Assembly (NCBI RefSeq): GCF_003987135.1
Contig: NZ_PIPJ01000002.1
Coordinates: 124,001-188,000, forward strand
Direction of reading: 5' to 3'
DNA from: Aliidiomarina iranensis
Lineage (GTDB): Bacteria > Pseudomonadota > Gammaproteobacteria > Enterobacterales > Alteromonadaceae
DNA: 64,000 nucleotides
In this document: positions 37,678 to 48,006 of the stretch, piece by piece
Layout: every line of letters begins with the position of its first letter
Position numbering within the stretch: the first letter of the stretch is position 1
Position numbers and translations under genes: made by a program
The notes under the pieces: model-generated
Told to the model about the DNA's origin: nothing
Database searches by the model: none
What the model saw: only the letters and a program-made list of their open reading frames with translations

Positions 37678-38381
37678 TCGATAAACCAATTATTGTGGCC
37701 TTAGATTATGCAAAGCCAGCAGCTGCGTTGCGCTTTGTTGATAGCTTAAATCCAGATTTATGCCGCCTAAAGGTTGGCAAAGAACTATTTACTGCTGGCG
37801 GCCCAGACCTTGTGCAAGCGTTACACGCTCGCAATTTTGACGTGTTTCTAGACTTAAAATTTCATGACATTCCAAATACGGTGGCAAAAGCCGTTGCTGC
37901 TGCCGCAGAGTTAGGTGTATGGATGGTTAATGTGCATGCAACTGGCGGTGCAGAAATGCTGAGAGCGGCCAGTGATGCATTGCGTCCTTACGGTGAAAAA
38001 GCGCCTATTCTGATTGCGGTTACTGTGTTGACTAGTATGTCGGCAGAACAGTTGGCGGCTACAGGGGTTGAGCGCAAGCTTGGGGATCATGTTGTGGCCT
38101 TAGCCAAGGATGCGCGCGATGCGGGTTTATCTGGGGTCGTTTGCTCGGCACAAGAAGCGCGCATATTGCGAGCAAAGTTAGGTGATGAATTTCTCTTGGT
38201 TACTCCGGGCATTCGACCAGCCGGCAGTGAGGCCCATGATCAAAAAAGAGTGATGACGCCGACACAAGCGATTACTGCAGGCGTTGATTACTTAGTGATG
38301 GGACGCCCAATTCGTGAAAGTGAAGATGCCAATCAACTGCTTTCAGCCATAAACCACGAGATTTCAGATATATCCCTCTAG
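37674..38381 (+). CDS. pyrF: Orotidine 5'-phosphate decarboxylase
   Basis: The 235-residue TIM-barrel enzyme converts OMP to UMP, the last step of pyrimidine synthesis. The active-site motif [14 protein letters not shown] (Asp and Lys) and LVTPGIRP are present, as is MGRPI at the end. It overlaps lapB by 4 nt, an arrangement shared with E. coli and relatives. Confidence 0.94.
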   Translation: MIDKPIIVALDYAKPAAALRFVDSLNPDLCRLKVGKELFTAGGPDLVQALHARNFDVFLDLKFHDIPNTVAKAVAAAAELGVWMVNVHATGGAEMLRAASDALRPYGEKAPILIAVTVLTSMSAEQLAATGVERKLGDHVVALAKDARDAGLSGVVCSAQEARILRAKLGDEFLLVTPGIRPAGSEAHDQKRVMTPTQAITAGVDYLVMGRPIRESEDANQLLSAINHEISDISL

Positions 38382-38405
38382 TCATAAGTTAGCCGAGCTC
38401 TATAA

Positions 38406-38438
38406 TTAAAACGCTACTAGGACGGTAGCGTTTTTTTA
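38406..38438 (+). terminator. Rho-independent terminator after pyrF
   Basis: AAACGCTAC and GTAGCGTTT form a 9-bp stem around TAGGACG-like loop sequence, followed by a seven-T run. It ends the lapA-lapB-pyrF unit before comEA. Confidence 0.88.
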
Positions 38439-38451
38439 TTAAGGAGCTTTT

Positions 38452-38799
38452 ATGTTAATTAAATCATTAATCGCAATTGCTTGTTCTGGGGCTTTTCTTT
38501 TCTCGGCCGAGGCCTCAGATAGTTCATCATCCAGTACTTCAATTCATAAAATTGACACCTTCGCTCAATATAGTGCTGTGCAAGAGGAACGTGAGAGCCA
38601 AACGCAGAAAGTGAATATCAATCGCGCCAGTGCGGAAGAACTTGCTGCTGCTCTTCGTGGAGTGGGTATGGCTCGTGCTCGCGCCATTATTAAATTACGT
38701 GAGGAGATTGGGCAGTTTACCGATGTTGAGCAGTTACTGCAGGTTCGTGGGCTCGGTGTTAAGGTGCTTAATGATAACCGCGAAAAAATCAGTTTGTAG
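38452..38799 (+). CDS. ComEA-family helix-hairpin-helix protein
   Basis: The 115-residue secreted protein has a signal peptide (about residues 1-21, cut near SAEAS), a serine-rich linker, and a C-terminal tandem helix-hairpin-helix: VNINRASAEELAAALRGVGMARARAIIKLRE and VEQLLQVRGLGVKVLNDN. Such ComEA/YbaV proteins bind double-stranded DNA in the periplasm during natural transformation, but many gammaproteobacterial copies are untested. Its own terminator follows. Confidence 0.85.
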   Translation: MLIKSLIAIACSGAFLFSAEASDSSSSSTSIHKIDTFAQYSAVQEERESQTQKVNINRASAEELAAALRGVGMARARAIIKLREEIGQFTDVEQLLQVRGLGVKVLNDNREKISL

Positions 38800-38951
38800 T
38801 TAAGGTTTTTGCAACAGTAGGGAGTAATTGTTGCCGTTGGTTGTAGTTTTAGCTGTTGTAACCAATTAAATGGGAAAGCAACAAGGATTGTTGCGGCCAA
38901 GGATGGCGTTGATACTTAGGCTTAAGATTTATTGTAAGCTTTATCAAAAGT

Positions 38952-38980
38952 AAAAAGCCGAGGGTGAACCTCGGCTTTTT
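38952..38980. terminator. Bidirectional terminator between comEA and rne
   Basis: Arms 38952-38963 and 38969-38980 (AAAAAGCCGAGG and CCTCGGCTTTTT) form a perfect 12-bp stem with loop GTGAA. The A- and T-runs allow use by both converging genes. Confidence 0.92.
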
Positions 38981-39065
38981 TATTTAGGATTTTGCTTATC
39001 CTTTATGCTCAGCTACAAGAGCCAGTTTTGAGATTAAACAAGTAATATCTCTAGCCCTAGCCGAG

Positions 39066-42000
39066 TTACTCTTTCGGTGGCGCAGCACGAGCAGGGCCAG
39101 CTTCAGCCTTGTTTAACGCACTACTAATACCAGAATAACGGCCAGAACGTTTTACCTCAGCACGGCGTTCTGCTGGAGCAGAACTCAGCGCTTGTATATC
39201 GGCAGTTGAATCTTGAACTGCCGCAGCTTTGGCCATAGGGGCCGAGGCAACATTCTTAGTAGATGCCACTTTAGCTTTTACTGCAGATTTAGCTTCTTCC
39301 GTTTTTGTGGGCACTTCTACCGCTTCGCTTTTTTCAGCAGCAGTATCGGCTACTTTATCTGCTTCGGCAGATTGAGTTTCGGCTTCTGGAGCAGGTTCAG
39401 CCGTTTCTAGCTCAGGTGCAGCTTCAGTTGCGCTTGCTTCAGAATTGTTTCCTTGCCCAGCCTCTACTTCCGGTTTTCCAACACCAGAATTTTCAGCGCT
39501 TGTTTTTTCACTAACTGGCTCACTAACTGGCTCGCTAGCTGCAGATTCCTCAGATTTAGCAGAACTTGTTTCGGTTCCATCATTACTATTTGCAGCGGTA
39601 TTCACCGCATCTTTTTCAGCAGTTGTGCTATCCGCTTTGGTTTCTCCTGCTAGCGATTCTGCTTGGCTTGCAGCATCACCATCAACTTTTTCTGCATCGC
39701 TATTTTTATTAGCGGCTTCCTGTTTTGCTTTTGCCGGCTTTCTGCGGGCACGTTTACGGGTTGGCTTCTCAGGAGCTTCCCCAGCTTGTATGGATTGGAC
39801 TACTTCGCTATTTACCTCGGTAGAGCTTGCATCAGATTGCTGTGTATCGGTAGATACTGCTTGTGAATCAACCTCATGAGAAGCAGCCGTTGCTACAGGT
39901 TTTTGCTCAGTAACGGTATCTGAAGTTGTTGCATTACTACTTTGTGCTTCTATGCTATTGCTTGCCGAAGCTGTGCTTTCAGCTTTACTCTCACTTGCCG
40001 TAGCAATGTTTTCAGCTTCTGCAGTGCCATTGGCGTCAGAAACTAGGCCTTTTTGCATGCGTACGCTCTTGCTTAGATTCCGACGTTGGCGCCGCTCTTT
40101 CGGCATCTGCGCACTCGTGTCTTCTTTCTTATCTTGGCTACGCTGTGGCTCTGCTTGCTGATTACCTTTGGTATTCTCAGAGTTGGTTTCTACAGCATTG
40201 CTTTCGTTTTGTGCGCCATTCGCAGATTGATTTTGTTTCTGCGAGTTTGGCTTCCGCCGACGATTGCGCCGAGGCCGCTGTTCAGATTTTTCGTTCGCAG
40301 CCTGTGTCTGCTTACTTTCTTCTGCGTCCGGTTTCTCATTACGTGTTTGGCTTTGCGGCTTGTTCGAACGATCATCTCGCTTACCGCCACGATTGCGATT
40401 TTGGTTTGGCCGGCGGCGGTTATTGTTTCTACGTTCTTGCTCAGAGCGTTTCGCCGCATTTGCTTTTTGTTCCGCTTTTCTTTTTTCTTCCGCTTTTTCT
40501 TCCTCAGACCCGGAGAATAGTTCACCAATCCATTTGCTGATACGGCTCATGATCCCAGGTTTATGGGTAACAGCAGCAGGTGCAGCACTAGGAGGCGGAG
40601 CAGTAGGGGCTACTAATGTTTTCAGTGCCGGCTCATCGGCAGCTTTTTCCCGCGGTGCAGCGAACTCAATTTCTTTAATTTCAGCGGCCTGTAACAAGCG
40701 GAAACTATGAACTTCCGACATTTCATCAGTGCGCAAGCGCTGCACATCGAAATGCGGCGTTTCTAAATGCTGGTTTGGAATTACCAAGATGGTTACTTTC
40801 GTACGATCTTCAATCACGCGCAATGCCGCACGTTTTTCATTTAGAAGATAGGTTGCAACGGTTACTGGCACTTGGGCGTTTACCTGCCCAGTGTTGTCCT
40901 TTAGGGATTCTTCTTCAATTAAACGCAACACCGAGAGCGCAAGTGATTCATCACCTCGAATCGTGCCTTGCCCATCACAACGGGGGCAAACCTGATTAGA
41001 TGATTCACCTAGAGAAGGCCGCAAGCGTTGCCGGGACATTTCTAGCAACCCAAAACGCGAAATTCGAGCTGTTTGCACGCGAGCACGATCTTGTTTAAGT
41101 GCATCTCGCAGGCGATTTTCAACTTCGCGCTGATGCTTAGGTGGTGTCATATCGATAAAATCAATCACGATTAAACCGCCAACATCGCGCAAACGCAGTT
41201 GCCGAGCGATTTCATCTGCTGCTTCCAAGTTGGTTTGGAACGCAGTTTCTTCAATATCGCCACCTTTAGTGGCTTTCGCCGAGTTTATATCAATCGAGGT
41301 TAATGCTTCAGTTGGGTCAATTGAAATAGAACCACCTGAGGGCAACCTTACCTCACGTTGAAAAGCTGTTTCGATTTGGCTTTCGATTTGATAGTGGCTA
41401 AATAAAGGAATCTCGCCTTGGTACAACTTAACCCGTTGTAAGAAATCAGGGCGAACAATTTTTATGTGGTCACAGGCTTGTTCATATATTGTTTGATCAT
41501 CAATCAATATTTCGCCAATGTCGCGGCGCAGGTAATCTCGAATTGCACGGAAAATTACGTTTGATTCTTGATGTACGAGGAACGGTGCGGAGCGGGTAGA
41601 GGACACTTGCTCAATTGCTGTCCAATGATGCAGCAATACATTTAAATCCCAGGCCAACTCTTCAGACGATTTGCCAACACCCGCGGTTCGAACAATTAAA
41701 CCCATACCATCAGGCACTTCGAGTGCGGACAACGCATCTTTCAATTCAGTGCGCTCATCGCCTTCGATACGGCGAGAAATACCACCTGCACGCGGATTGT
41801 TCGGCATTAAAACAAGATAACTACCGGCAAGTGAGATAAAGGTTGTTAACGCAGCACCTTTTTGGCCACGCTCTTCCTTGTCAATTTGCACAATAACTTC
41901 TTGGCCTTCCTTCACCACATCACGGATGTTTGGGCGACCATCAAATTTGTAACCTTTAGGAAAGTAAGTGCGGGCAATTTCTTTAAGTGGAAGGAATCCG

Positions 42001-42194
42001 TGTCGATCAGCACCGTAATCAACGAACGCAGCTTCTAAGCTTGGTTCAACACGGGTAATTTTACCTTTGTAGATGTTCGATTTTTTTTGTTCGTGACCTG
42101 GGCTTTCAATGTCCAAATCGTAGAGGCGTTGTCCGTCAACCAGCGCAACCCGAAGCTCTTCTTGTTGCGTGGCATTAATTAGCATTCTTTTCAT
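39066..42194 (-). CDS. rne: Ribonuclease E
   Basis: The 1042-residue endoribonuclease is the scaffold of the RNA degradosome. The catalytic half has the S1 domain (residues about 37-120), the metal-binding aspartates in [10 protein letters not shown] and VIDFIDM, and the Zn-link CPRC near residue 403. An amphipathic helix near 545-560 ([14 protein letters not shown]) matches the membrane-targeting segment. An arginine-rich RNA-binding stretch follows (about 575-690), then a low-complexity acidic A/E/S/T tail, and a C-terminal RSGRYSGIS motif typical of the PNPase-binding site. The long untranslated leader (up to 42782) would permit autoregulation by cleavage, as in E. coli. Confidence 0.95.
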   Translation of the reverse strand: MKRMLINATQQEELRVALVDGQRLYDLDIESPGHEQKKSNIYKGKITRVEPSLEAAFVDYGADRHGFLPLKEIARTYFPKGYKFDGRPNIRDVVKEGQEVIVQIDKEERGQKGAALTTFISLAGSYLVLMPNNPRAGGISRRIEGDERTELKDALSALEVPDGMGLIVRTAGVGKSSEELAWDLNVLLHHWTAIEQVSSTRSAPFLVHQESNVIFRAIRDYLRRDIGEILIDDQTIYEQACDHIKIVRPDFLQRVKLYQGEIPLFSHYQIESQIETAFQREVRLPSGGSISIDPTEALTSIDINSAKATKGGDIEETAFQTNLEAADEIARQLRLRDVGGLIVIDFIDMTPPKHQREVENRLRDALKQDRARVQTARISRFGLLEMSRQRLRPSLGESSNQVCPRCDGQGTIRGDESLALSVLRLIEEESLKDNTGQVNAQVPVTVATYLLNEKRAALRVIEDRTKVTILVIPNQHLETPHFDVQRLRTDEMSEVHSFRLLQAAEIKEIEFAAPREKAADEPALKTLVAPTAPPPSAAPAAVTHKPGIMSRISKWIGELFSGSEEEKAEEKRKAEQKANAAKRSEQERRNNNRRRPNQNRNRGGKRDDRSNKPQSQTRNEKPDAEESKQTQAANEKSEQRPRRNRRRKPNSQKQNQSANGAQNESNAVETNSENTKGNQQAEPQRSQDKKEDTSAQMPKERRQRRNLSKSVRMQKGLVSDANGTAEAENIATASESKAESTASASNSIEAQSSNATTSDTVTEQKPVATAASHEVDSQAVSTDTQQSDASSTEVNSEVVQSIQAGEAPEKPTRKRARRKPAKAKQEAANKNSDAEKVDGDAASQAESLAGETKADSTTAEKDAVNTAANSNDGTETSSAKSEESAASEPVSEPVSEKTSAENSGVGKPEVEAGQGNNSEASATEAAPELETAEPAPEAETQSAEADKVADTAAEKSEAVEVPTKTEEAKSAVKAKVASTKNVASAPMAKAAAVQDSTADIQALSSAPAERRAEVKRSGRYSGISSALNKAEAGPARAAPPKE

Positions 42195-42782
42195 ATAGTG
42201 TGACTCATACGTTTATGGGTACGAAATCACAACACTGCATTGCCGAATACGGCCCGTTCCGTTGCTAAATTGGCTACCGGCACCGTATCTATTGATGGTG
42301 CGCGCTACAAGGGCAGCTAATTTAATGCGAGTTATAAATACTGTTCTTTTATCTTTAACGCGGCTTCTTTGGAAGTTCGCGAGGTTACCCGTAGTTATTC
42401 TGCTTTGGTTGCTTCATCGAGGGCGTTTCAATCGCTCTTTGCGAATACAATAACGCTTAACCGGTGAGTACTTCCCCTAAATAACACTCTGAGAGTTTGT
42501 ATATTTAGTGCGAATTCTAAACTACGCATAACAATAAATTTCTTAATTGCCGAAACAGGCATTCACTGCTTTCAGTGTTGTGTTTTCCGAGAAAAATTCA
42601 TCGAGAAAAACATATTAAGGCAGACCCTTCAGATCTGACACCACATTGTCGCATTATCCCGGAGTGCTGACAAGCAACAAATAGGAGCTAGAATCGCCGT
42701 TTACGCTGTCATCGGTGAAGTTGCGCATGATATACTGCTAACTCATACCTCGATTTAACTGATTAAAGGCAAGCCTTTACGC
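42195..42782. other. 588-bp divergent region between rne and rluC
   Basis: This non-coding stretch holds the rne leader (leftward) and the rluC promoter (rightward). No convincing small gene, tRNA or terminator is visible. It contains short palindromes, for example TCAGATCTGA at 42629-42638 and CACTG-CTTT-CAGTG at 42564-42577. In E. coli the rne-rluC spacing is similarly long because the rne 5' UTR folds into hairpins that RNase E cleaves to control its own mRNA; I cannot identify homologous hairpins with confidence. Confidence 0.6.
42728..42736 (+). promoter_or_regulatory. Candidate extended -10 promoter of rluC
   Basis: TGATATACT (TG at 42728-42729, TATACT at 42731-42736) is a good extended -10 about 47 bp before the ATG. 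The -35 position has no clear consensus. A perfect palindrome AAAGGC-AA-GCCTTT (42765-42778) lies 4 nt before the start codon and would sequester the only purine-rich site. Confidence 0.4.
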
Positions 42783-43748
42783 ATGAGTGAGATTCAACAC
42801 CAAGTTCGCTTTCACACGATAGGCCCCGATGAGGGCGGCCAACGCATTGATAATTTCTTGCTTACCCAGCTAAAAGGGGTACCAAAGAGTATGGTTTATC
42901 GTATCGTACGAAAAGGCGAGGTGCGCGTTAATAAAAAGCGAATTAAACCTGATTATCGGTTGCAAGAGGGTGACGAAATACGGATACCTCCGGTTCGCGT
43001 GAATGAAAAGCCCGATTTACCAAATCCCAACCTAGATAAAATTTCACAGTTGGAAGGCTGTATCATCTTTGAAGACGATCACATGATCGTTGTGAATAAA
43101 CCGGCAGGTATGGCTGTTCACGGTGGCTCAGGTTTGCAGTATGGCTTGATAGAGGGATTGCGAGCCCTTCGCCCGAACGCTAAATTTCTTGAATTGGTTC
43201 ATCGCCTCGATCGAGATACTTCCGGCCTTCTCATGGTGGCTAAGAAGCGTTCTGCGTTGCGCTCTTTGCACGAACAGCTGCGCGACAAAGACATGGAAAA
43301 GACCTATATCGCGTTAGTGTTCGGCAGTTGGCCAGGTAAAATTAAGAAAGTTGATTCACCACTATTAAAAAATACCCTGCAATCAGGTGAACGGGTGGTT
43401 CGTGTTGATCCTGCGGGTAAAGCAAGCTTAACTCGTTTCAAAGTTCGCGAGCGTTATCCTCTTAGTAGTATAAATACCACCTTGGTAGAAGCCTCTCCCG
43501 TTACCGGCAGAACGCACCAAATTCGTGTTCATAGCCAATGCGTTGGTCATCCTATCGCACAAGACAACAAATATGGTATGCGAGGTTTCGATGAACAGTT
43601 GCGTAAAATAGGCTTGAATCGATTATTTCTTCATGCCGAGCGTTTAGCTATCAGCCATCCGAGTACGGGCGAACGCGTGCAGTTTTTTGCGCCATTAGAA
43701 AAACATTTAACTGATGTTTTGCTCACTTTAAGAAAGGGAAATACCTAA
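42783..43748 (+). CDS. rluC: 23S rRNA pseudouridine synthase RluC
   Basis: The 321-residue protein has an N-terminal S4 RNA-binding domain (QRIDNFLLTQLKGVPKSMVYRIVRKGEVRVNKKRIKP) and the RluA/RluC catalytic core with HRLDRDTSGLL holding the catalytic Asp. RluC modifies positions 955, 2504 and 2580 of E. coli 23S rRNA. The sequence is close to E. coli throughout. Divergence from rne is conserved in gammaproteobacteria. Confidence 0.95.
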   Translation: MSEIQHQVRFHTIGPDEGGQRIDNFLLTQLKGVPKSMVYRIVRKGEVRVNKKRIKPDYRLQEGDEIRIPPVRVNEKPDLPNPNLDKISQLEGCIIFEDDHMIVVNKPAGMAVHGGSGLQYGLIEGLRALRPNAKFLELVHRLDRDTSGLLMVAKKRSALRSLHEQLRDKDMEKTYIALVFGSWPGKIKKVDSPLLKNTLQSGERVVRVDPAGKASLTRFKVRERYPLSSINTTLVEASPVTGRTHQIRVHSQCVGHPIAQDNKYGMRGFDEQLRKIGLNRLFLHAERLAISHPSTGERVQFFAPLEKHLTDVLLTLRKGNT

Positions 43749-43751
43749 TCC

Positions 43752-44450
43752 ATGAATGCACCAGTAAACAATAGCCGTTACCCTCTTATCGTATTTGATT
43801 GGGATGGTACTTTGATGGATTCCGTGCCGAAAATTGTATCCTGCATGCAGCAAATGGCCGTTGCGGCTAACTTACCTGTGCCAGCTGAATCCGCTGTGCG
43901 CGATATCATCGGCTTGAGCTTATGGGTAGCATTAGAGCGCTTGTTTGATTGTTCAGAGAAAACCGAGCAGGAAGCATTGATTGCCATTTATCGAGAGTAT
44001 TATCTGCATAAAGATAAAACGCCATCGCCTCTGTTTCCGGATGCCTATGAAGTGCTTAGTGAATTAAATGGCAGCGGCTTAAAACTCGCGGTGGCAACTG
44101 GCAAAGCGCGGCAGGGGTTAAATCGCGCTTGGCGGGAAACGAATACGGGCCATTTTTTTCAAACATCACGATGCGCCGATGAGGCGAATTCAAAACCGCA
44201 TCCGCAAATGTTGAATGAAATACTCAGCGAAACAGGTGTTAACGCCCAACAAGCAATTATGATCGGTGATTCGCGCTATGATCTGCGTATGGCGAAGGCA
44301 GCAAACATGTCATCTCTTGGCGTGACCTGGGGTGTACACGATCATAATACCCTCAGTGCAGAATCACCCTTGGCTGTGTTAACTGATATCACAGAGCTAC
44401 CGAGCCTGCTCCGGAAGTTCGAAACCATGGCGACTGAGCAGATCAGTTAA
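43752..44450 (+). CDS. HAD-IA family hydrolase
   Basis: The 232-residue protein has HAD motifs VFDWDGTLMDS (Asp nucleophile), AVATGKARQGL (motif II), KPHPQM (motif III) and MIGDSRYDLRMAKAA (motif IV), with a helical cap. The gene follows rluC by 3 bp, an order also found in Pseudomonas. The substrate is unknown; phosphoglycolate phosphatase-like or a nucleotidase is possible. Its last 54 nt overlap the end of the convergent maf gene. Confidence 0.85.
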   Translation: MNAPVNNSRYPLIVFDWDGTLMDSVPKIVSCMQQMAVAANLPVPAESAVRDIIGLSLWVALERLFDCSEKTEQEALIAIYREYYLHKDKTPSPLFPDAYEVLSELNGSGLKLAVATGKARQGLNRAWRETNTGHFFQTSRCADEANSKPHPQMLNEILSETGVNAQQAIMIGDSRYDLRMAKAANMSSLGVTWGVHDHNTLSAESPLAVLTDITELPSLLRKFETMATEQIS

Positions 44451-45047
44451 ACGAATGAGGGGTAAACCAATTAAGCTATTTGGATCGTCGCCTTTCATTT
44501 TATGAAAAAGCGTTATGCCTAACCCCTCAGATTTAAAGCTGCCGGCGCAGTTGAGCGGCTGTTCAAGTTCAATGTAGTGGCGAACTTTAGTTTCTGTGAG
44601 TGTTCGAAAATACACGGAGTAGGGTTCGGTAATTGTGTAGGCTACACCACTCTCGCTATTTAACACACACAAGCCGGTATAGAAGGTTACCGCGCGCCCA
44701 CTAAAATGCAGTAATTGTTGTACTGCTGTTTCAACATTATTAGGTTTACCAAAAATACGCCCAGTGCAAACCGCTACTTGGTCGGAACCGATAATTAAGT
44801 GGGCAGGGAATTCAGCAGCTAGGGTTTTAGCTTTTGCCTCTGCCAAACGCTGCACGAGTTGTACATGAGTTTCATCCGCCAAGAGGCTTTCGTCGATGTT
44901 AGGGGCCTTAGCAATAAAGGGAACACGCAATTGTTTTAATAGTTGCTGCCGATATACTGAACTGGACGCTAAAACCAAAGGAAGATGATTGGTAATTTGG
45001 GGCTGTTTTGTTGTATCGAATAATCCAACGTGTTCCTTAGTGTGCAT
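44397..45047 (-). CDS. Maf-like nucleotide pyrophosphatase, YceF type (7-methyl-GTP pyrophosphatase)
   Basis: The 216-residue protein shows the Maf motifs LVLASSSVYRQQLLKQL (substrate-binding), IDESL, IIGSDQVAV (catalytic Asp) and GSFKSEGLGI, which are closest to YceF. YceF hydrolyses m7GTP to m7GMP, a housecleaning reaction. I chose the start at 45047 (AGAGG 6 nt upstream); a longer frame to 45101 lacks a clear site. The protein keeps a 24-residue leader before the family core. Its C-terminus is coded in a region overlapping the HAD gene end. Confidence 0.85.
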   Translation of the reverse strand: MHTKEHVGLFDTTKQPQITNHLPLVLASSSVYRQQLLKQLRVPFIAKAPNIDESLLADETHVQLVQRLAEAKAKTLAAEFPAHLIIGSDQVAVCTGRIFGKPNNVETAVQQLLHFSGRAVTFYTGLCVLNSESGVAYTITEPYSVYFRTLTETKVRHYIELEQPLNCAGSFKSEGLGITLFHKMKGDDPNSLIGLPLIRLTDLLSRHGFELPEQAR

Positions 45048-45160
45048 AACCAACCTCTGTGATAGAATATGTCTTTGAGTTATTTTGCCATGCTTTCCCA
45101 TTCAGAAAGTAACTTTTGCGCAGTTTTTCATAGAAACAGCGGCTTAGGGGTGAAATTTCT

Positions 45161-45189
45161 TTGACTATCAACCTATCAACCATTATTAT
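45161..45189 (+). promoter_or_regulatory. Strong sigma-70 promoter of yceD-rpmF operon
   Basis: TTGACT (45161-45166) and TATTAT (45184-45189) are 17 bp apart and match five of six consensus bases each. Transcription should start near 45196, only about 3 nt before the yceD ATG at 45199, so the message may be leaderless. Confidence 0.65.
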
Positions 45190-45198
45190 TCGCGCGCT

Positions 45199-45717
45199 AT
45201 GCAAAAGGTTCTAATACCGCTTTCGGTTGACCCAGTACGCAATTCTGGAAAACGGCTATCTTTTGATGGGTATATTCCGTCAAAAAATCTGCCGCGTTTT
45301 AATGAAGTACTGGCATCACCCTGTCCAGACGTAGAGGTCACGCTATGGTTTGGTACAGATGAGCAAAAGATACATAATTTTCGTGGTCAGGCGAAAGCTA
45401 ACGTTGAGCTAACGTGTCAGCGGTGTGGTGGAACCATGCCCTACAGTTTAGCAATAGAGTTTCAGTATGCGCCGGTAACGAAACGGCAAACTGCCGAAGA
45501 TATGCCGGAGCATTACGAAGCAGCTGAACTTAATGAACTAGGGGAAGTTCTGCTCCATCCCTTAGTTGAAGATGAGCTGTTACTCGCATTGCCGATAGTG
45601 GCAAAGCATACTGAGCAGGACTGTGCGATCAAGAGCGATACAATGAGTTACGGTGAGTTACCTGCGGAAGCAGAGAAGCCAAACCCATTCGCTGTATTGC
45701 AAAAGCTTAAGAAATAA
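45199..45717 (+). CDS. yceD: YceD/DUF177 family protein (large ribosomal RNA accumulation protein)
   Basis: The 172-residue protein matches E. coli YceD: MQKVLIPLSVDPVR at the N-terminus, zinc-like VELTCQRCGG, then EVLLHPLVEDELLLALP and C-terminal KPNPFAVLQKLK. YceD is linked to 23S rRNA accumulation and always precedes rpmF. There is no Shine-Dalgarno sequence, and the promoter sits immediately upstream, yet the N-terminus matches the family, so the start is well supported and initiation may be leaderless. Confidence 0.92.
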   Translation: MQKVLIPLSVDPVRNSGKRLSFDGYIPSKNLPRFNEVLASPCPDVEVTLWFGTDEQKIHNFRGQAKANVELTCQRCGGTMPYSLAIEFQYAPVTKRQTAEDMPEHYEAAELNELGEVLLHPLVEDELLLALPIVAKHTEQDCAIKSDTMSYGELPAEAEKPNPFAVLQKLKK

Positions 45718-45738
45718 TCGATTCAGGAGACCAGTCAA

Positions 45739-45906
45739 ATGGCTGTACAAAAAAACCGTAAAACTCGTTCTGCACGCGGCATGCGTCGTTCACACGATTC
45801 ATTAACTGGCGCAGAATTGTCTGTTGATCAGACAAGCGGCGAAACTCATCGTCGTCACCACGTAACCGCAGACGGTTACTACAAAGGTAAGAAAGTCATC
45901 GCTTAA
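45739..45906 (+). CDS. rpmF: 50S ribosomal protein L32
   Basis: This 55-residue protein begins [20 protein letters not shown] and ends [11 protein letters not shown], close to E. coli L32 along its full length. It lacks the four-cysteine zinc ribbon, as is normal for gammaproteobacterial L32. AGGAGA is 9 nt upstream of the ATG. It sits between yceD and plsX, its conserved place, linking ribosome and lipid synthesis. Confidence 0.95.
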   Translation: MAVQKNRKTRSARGMRRSHDSLTGAELSVDQTSGETHRRHHVTADGYYKGKKVIA

Positions 45907-45911
45907 GGCGT

Positions 45912-46946
45912 ATGGCCAAAATTACTTTAGTTATCGATGCGATGGGCGGCGACCGTGGTCCCGCCATCGTTGTTGCAGCGCTCATTAGAGCGCTGCACTC
46001 GTTTCCGGAAACTGATTTTATAGTTACCGGCGACGAACCTCGTTTGAAAGCTATTCTCGCCCGAGAAAGTAAAAATAATTCTGTCGATTTATCTCGAGTG
46101 CGAATTCAGCACACTTCTCAAATAGTACAGATGGATGATAAGCCAGGGCAGTGCATTCGCCAAAAAACTGATTCATCGATGCGAGCTGCTATCGATCTCG
46201 TTGCCGATGGTAGCGCTCAAGGCTGTGTGAGTGCCGGTAATACCGGTGCACTAATGGCGATGGCTTACATGTATTTAAAAACCTTACCCGGTGTATTAAG
46301 GCCAGCGCTGATTACCCCTGTTCCAAACCAATTTGGCAAGCAAGGGTTCTTGTTAGATATTGGTGCAAACCCCGTGTGTGATGCGGAAACCTTATTTCAA
46401 TTTGGGGTAATGGGTTCGGTGCTTGCTCGTGAACTAAACAACATAGAAAATCCTAAAGTTTCGTTGTTGAACATGGGAACCGAAGAAATCAAGGGGCCCG
46501 ACGTTGTGAAGCAAGCTGCGTTGCTTCTGAAAAATTCCAACTTTGTTAATTACACCGGTTTTGTGGAAGGCTCTGATCTGTTTACTGGCAGCGCTGATGT
46601 GATTGTTTGTGATGGGTTCACCGGTAACATTGCATTGAAAAGCTGCGAAGGCATGGCAAATATGGTGTACGAACATTTTCAACGGAACTTGAAAACTCAT
46701 TGGTTCAGCCGCGGTTTGGCATGGTTACTCTATAAACGGCAAAAGAAATCGTGGGCTTGGCTCAACCCCGACCAGTACAACGGTGCAAGTCTGGTAGGAT
46801 TGCGCGGTGTGGTTGTGAAGAGCCATGGTAACGCTTCAGCGAATGCATTTTATAGTGCGATTGCCCATGCGATTACAGAAACGCAATTGAACCTACCTGC
46901 GCGAATTCACAACCAAGTAGAAAAAGTGCTCTCAGAACAGCACTAA
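45912..46946 (+). CDS. plsX: Phosphate acyltransferase PlsX
   Basis: The 344-residue protein converts acyl-ACP to acyl phosphate for phospholipid synthesis at the membrane. Family motifs: [39 protein letters not shown] and [13 protein letters not shown]. It starts 5 nt after the rpmF stop. It precedes fabH, as in E. coli. Confidence 0.95.
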   Translation: MAKITLVIDAMGGDRGPAIVVAALIRALHSFPETDFIVTGDEPRLKAILARESKNNSVDLSRVRIQHTSQIVQMDDKPGQCIRQKTDSSMRAAIDLVADGSAQGCVSAGNTGALMAMAYMYLKTLPGVLRPALITPVPNQFGKQGFLLDIGANPVCDAETLFQFGVMGSVLARELNNIENPKVSLLNMGTEEIKGPDVVKQAALLLKNSNFVNYTGFVEGSDLFTGSADVIVCDGFTGNIALKSCEGMANMVYEHFQRNLKTHWFSRGLAWLLYKRQKKSWAWLNPDQYNGASLVGLRGVVVKSHGNASANAFYSAIAHAITETQLNLPARIHNQVEKVLSEQH

Positions 46947-46995
46947 CCTTCTCGTCTTTATTGTAGCTTTTTGCGCAAGAGGGGCAGGAGATACA

Positions 46996-47982
46996 ATGAG
47001 GAGTGATATGTTCGCGCAACAACACCACGCAAAATTAACTGGCACAGGCCATTTTCTTCCCGCTCAACGCCTTACTAACGCAGAACTCGAACAGCGAGTG
47101 GATACCAGTGATTCTTGGATTCGTGAGCGCACAGGCATCCAAGAACGCCGAATAGCCTCGGCAGACGAATCGGTTGTAACTATGGGTGCGGAAGCGGCGA
47201 AACAAGCAATCGCTGCCGCGGGCATCCAGGCTAAAGATATCGACCTTATTGTGCTAGCAACAACTTCAGCGGATCGTGCGTTTCCCAGTGCAGCCTGTGA
47301 AATTCAACATGCGCTCGGCATCACCGATGTTCCAGCTTTTGATGTGGCGGCTGCCTGCTCTGGCTTTATTTTTGCACTTTCGGTAGCTGAGAAATATATT
47401 ATTAGTGGTGCAGCAAAACATGTTTTGGTGATCGGTAGCGATACGCTATCGCGAATGTGTCGGCCAGATGATAGAAATACCATTATTTTGTTTGGCGATG
47501 GTGCCGGCGCAGCTGTGTTGTCGCGAGCGGATGAACCTGGTGTTTTATCTACCCATATATTCAGTGCTGGAGAGTTTGCTTCTTTGCTAGGTGCTGATCA
47601 TCCGAGCCGCGATGATGCCGCATTGCAACAAGAAGCATGGCTATATATGAAAGGCCGCGAGGTTTTTAAGGTGGCGGTGGAAAAGTTAGCTGAGCTCGTA
47701 GCACAAACACTGGCCGCCAATCAGATGGAAGCCAAAGATTTAGATTGGTTGATTCCACACCAAGCAAATTATCGTATTATTCAGGCTACGGCACGGAAGT
47801 TAAAAATGCCCATGTCGCAGGTGGTGATGACACTTGCAGATACCGGAAACACCTCCGCTGCCTCAGTGCCTATAGCGCTCGACATCGCCATTCGTGATGG
47901 CCGTATACAGCCAGGCCAAAACTTACTCCTTGAGGCATTTGGCGGCGGTTTTGCCTGGGGCTCCGCGTTAATTAAGTATTAA
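46996..47982 (+). CDS. fabH: 3-oxoacyl-ACP synthase III (FabH)
   Basis: The 328-residue KAS III starts fatty acid synthesis by condensing acetyl-CoA with malonyl-ACP. The catalytic triad is visible: Cys in [11 protein letters not shown], His in PHQANYRI, Asn in [11 protein letters not shown]. Two possible ATGs occur, 46996 and 47008, each with its own GGAG; the first was chosen and the second gives a protein 4 residues shorter. Confidence 0.95.
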   Translation: MRSDMFAQQHHAKLTGTGHFLPAQRLTNAELEQRVDTSDSWIRERTGIQERRIASADESVVTMGAEAAKQAIAAAGIQAKDIDLIVLATTSADRAFPSAACEIQHALGITDVPAFDVAAACSGFIFALSVAEKYIISGAAKHVLVIGSDTLSRMCRPDDRNTIILFGDGAGAAVLSRADEPGVLSTHIFSAGEFASLLGADHPSRDDAALQQEAWLYMKGREVFKVAVEKLAELVAQTLAANQMEAKDLDWLIPHQANYRIIQATARKLKMPMSQVVMTLADTGNTSAASVPIALDIAIRDGRIQPGQNLLLEAFGGGFAWGSALIKY

Positions 47983-48006
47983 TTTTGATAAAAAAAGAGG
48001 GTTGTG

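Noticed and set aside
39213-40710. Several long + strand open frames opposite the C-terminal half of rne
   Set aside because: They lie antisense to the low-complexity A/E/S/T and arginine-rich tail of RNase E, where stop codons are rare on the other strand; they have no recognisable domain or binding site.
42262-42453. 63-codon + strand frame in the rne-rluC intergenic region
   Set aside because: It has hydrophobic and basic residues but no clear ribosome binding site, and it falls in the probable rne leader; it could be chance.
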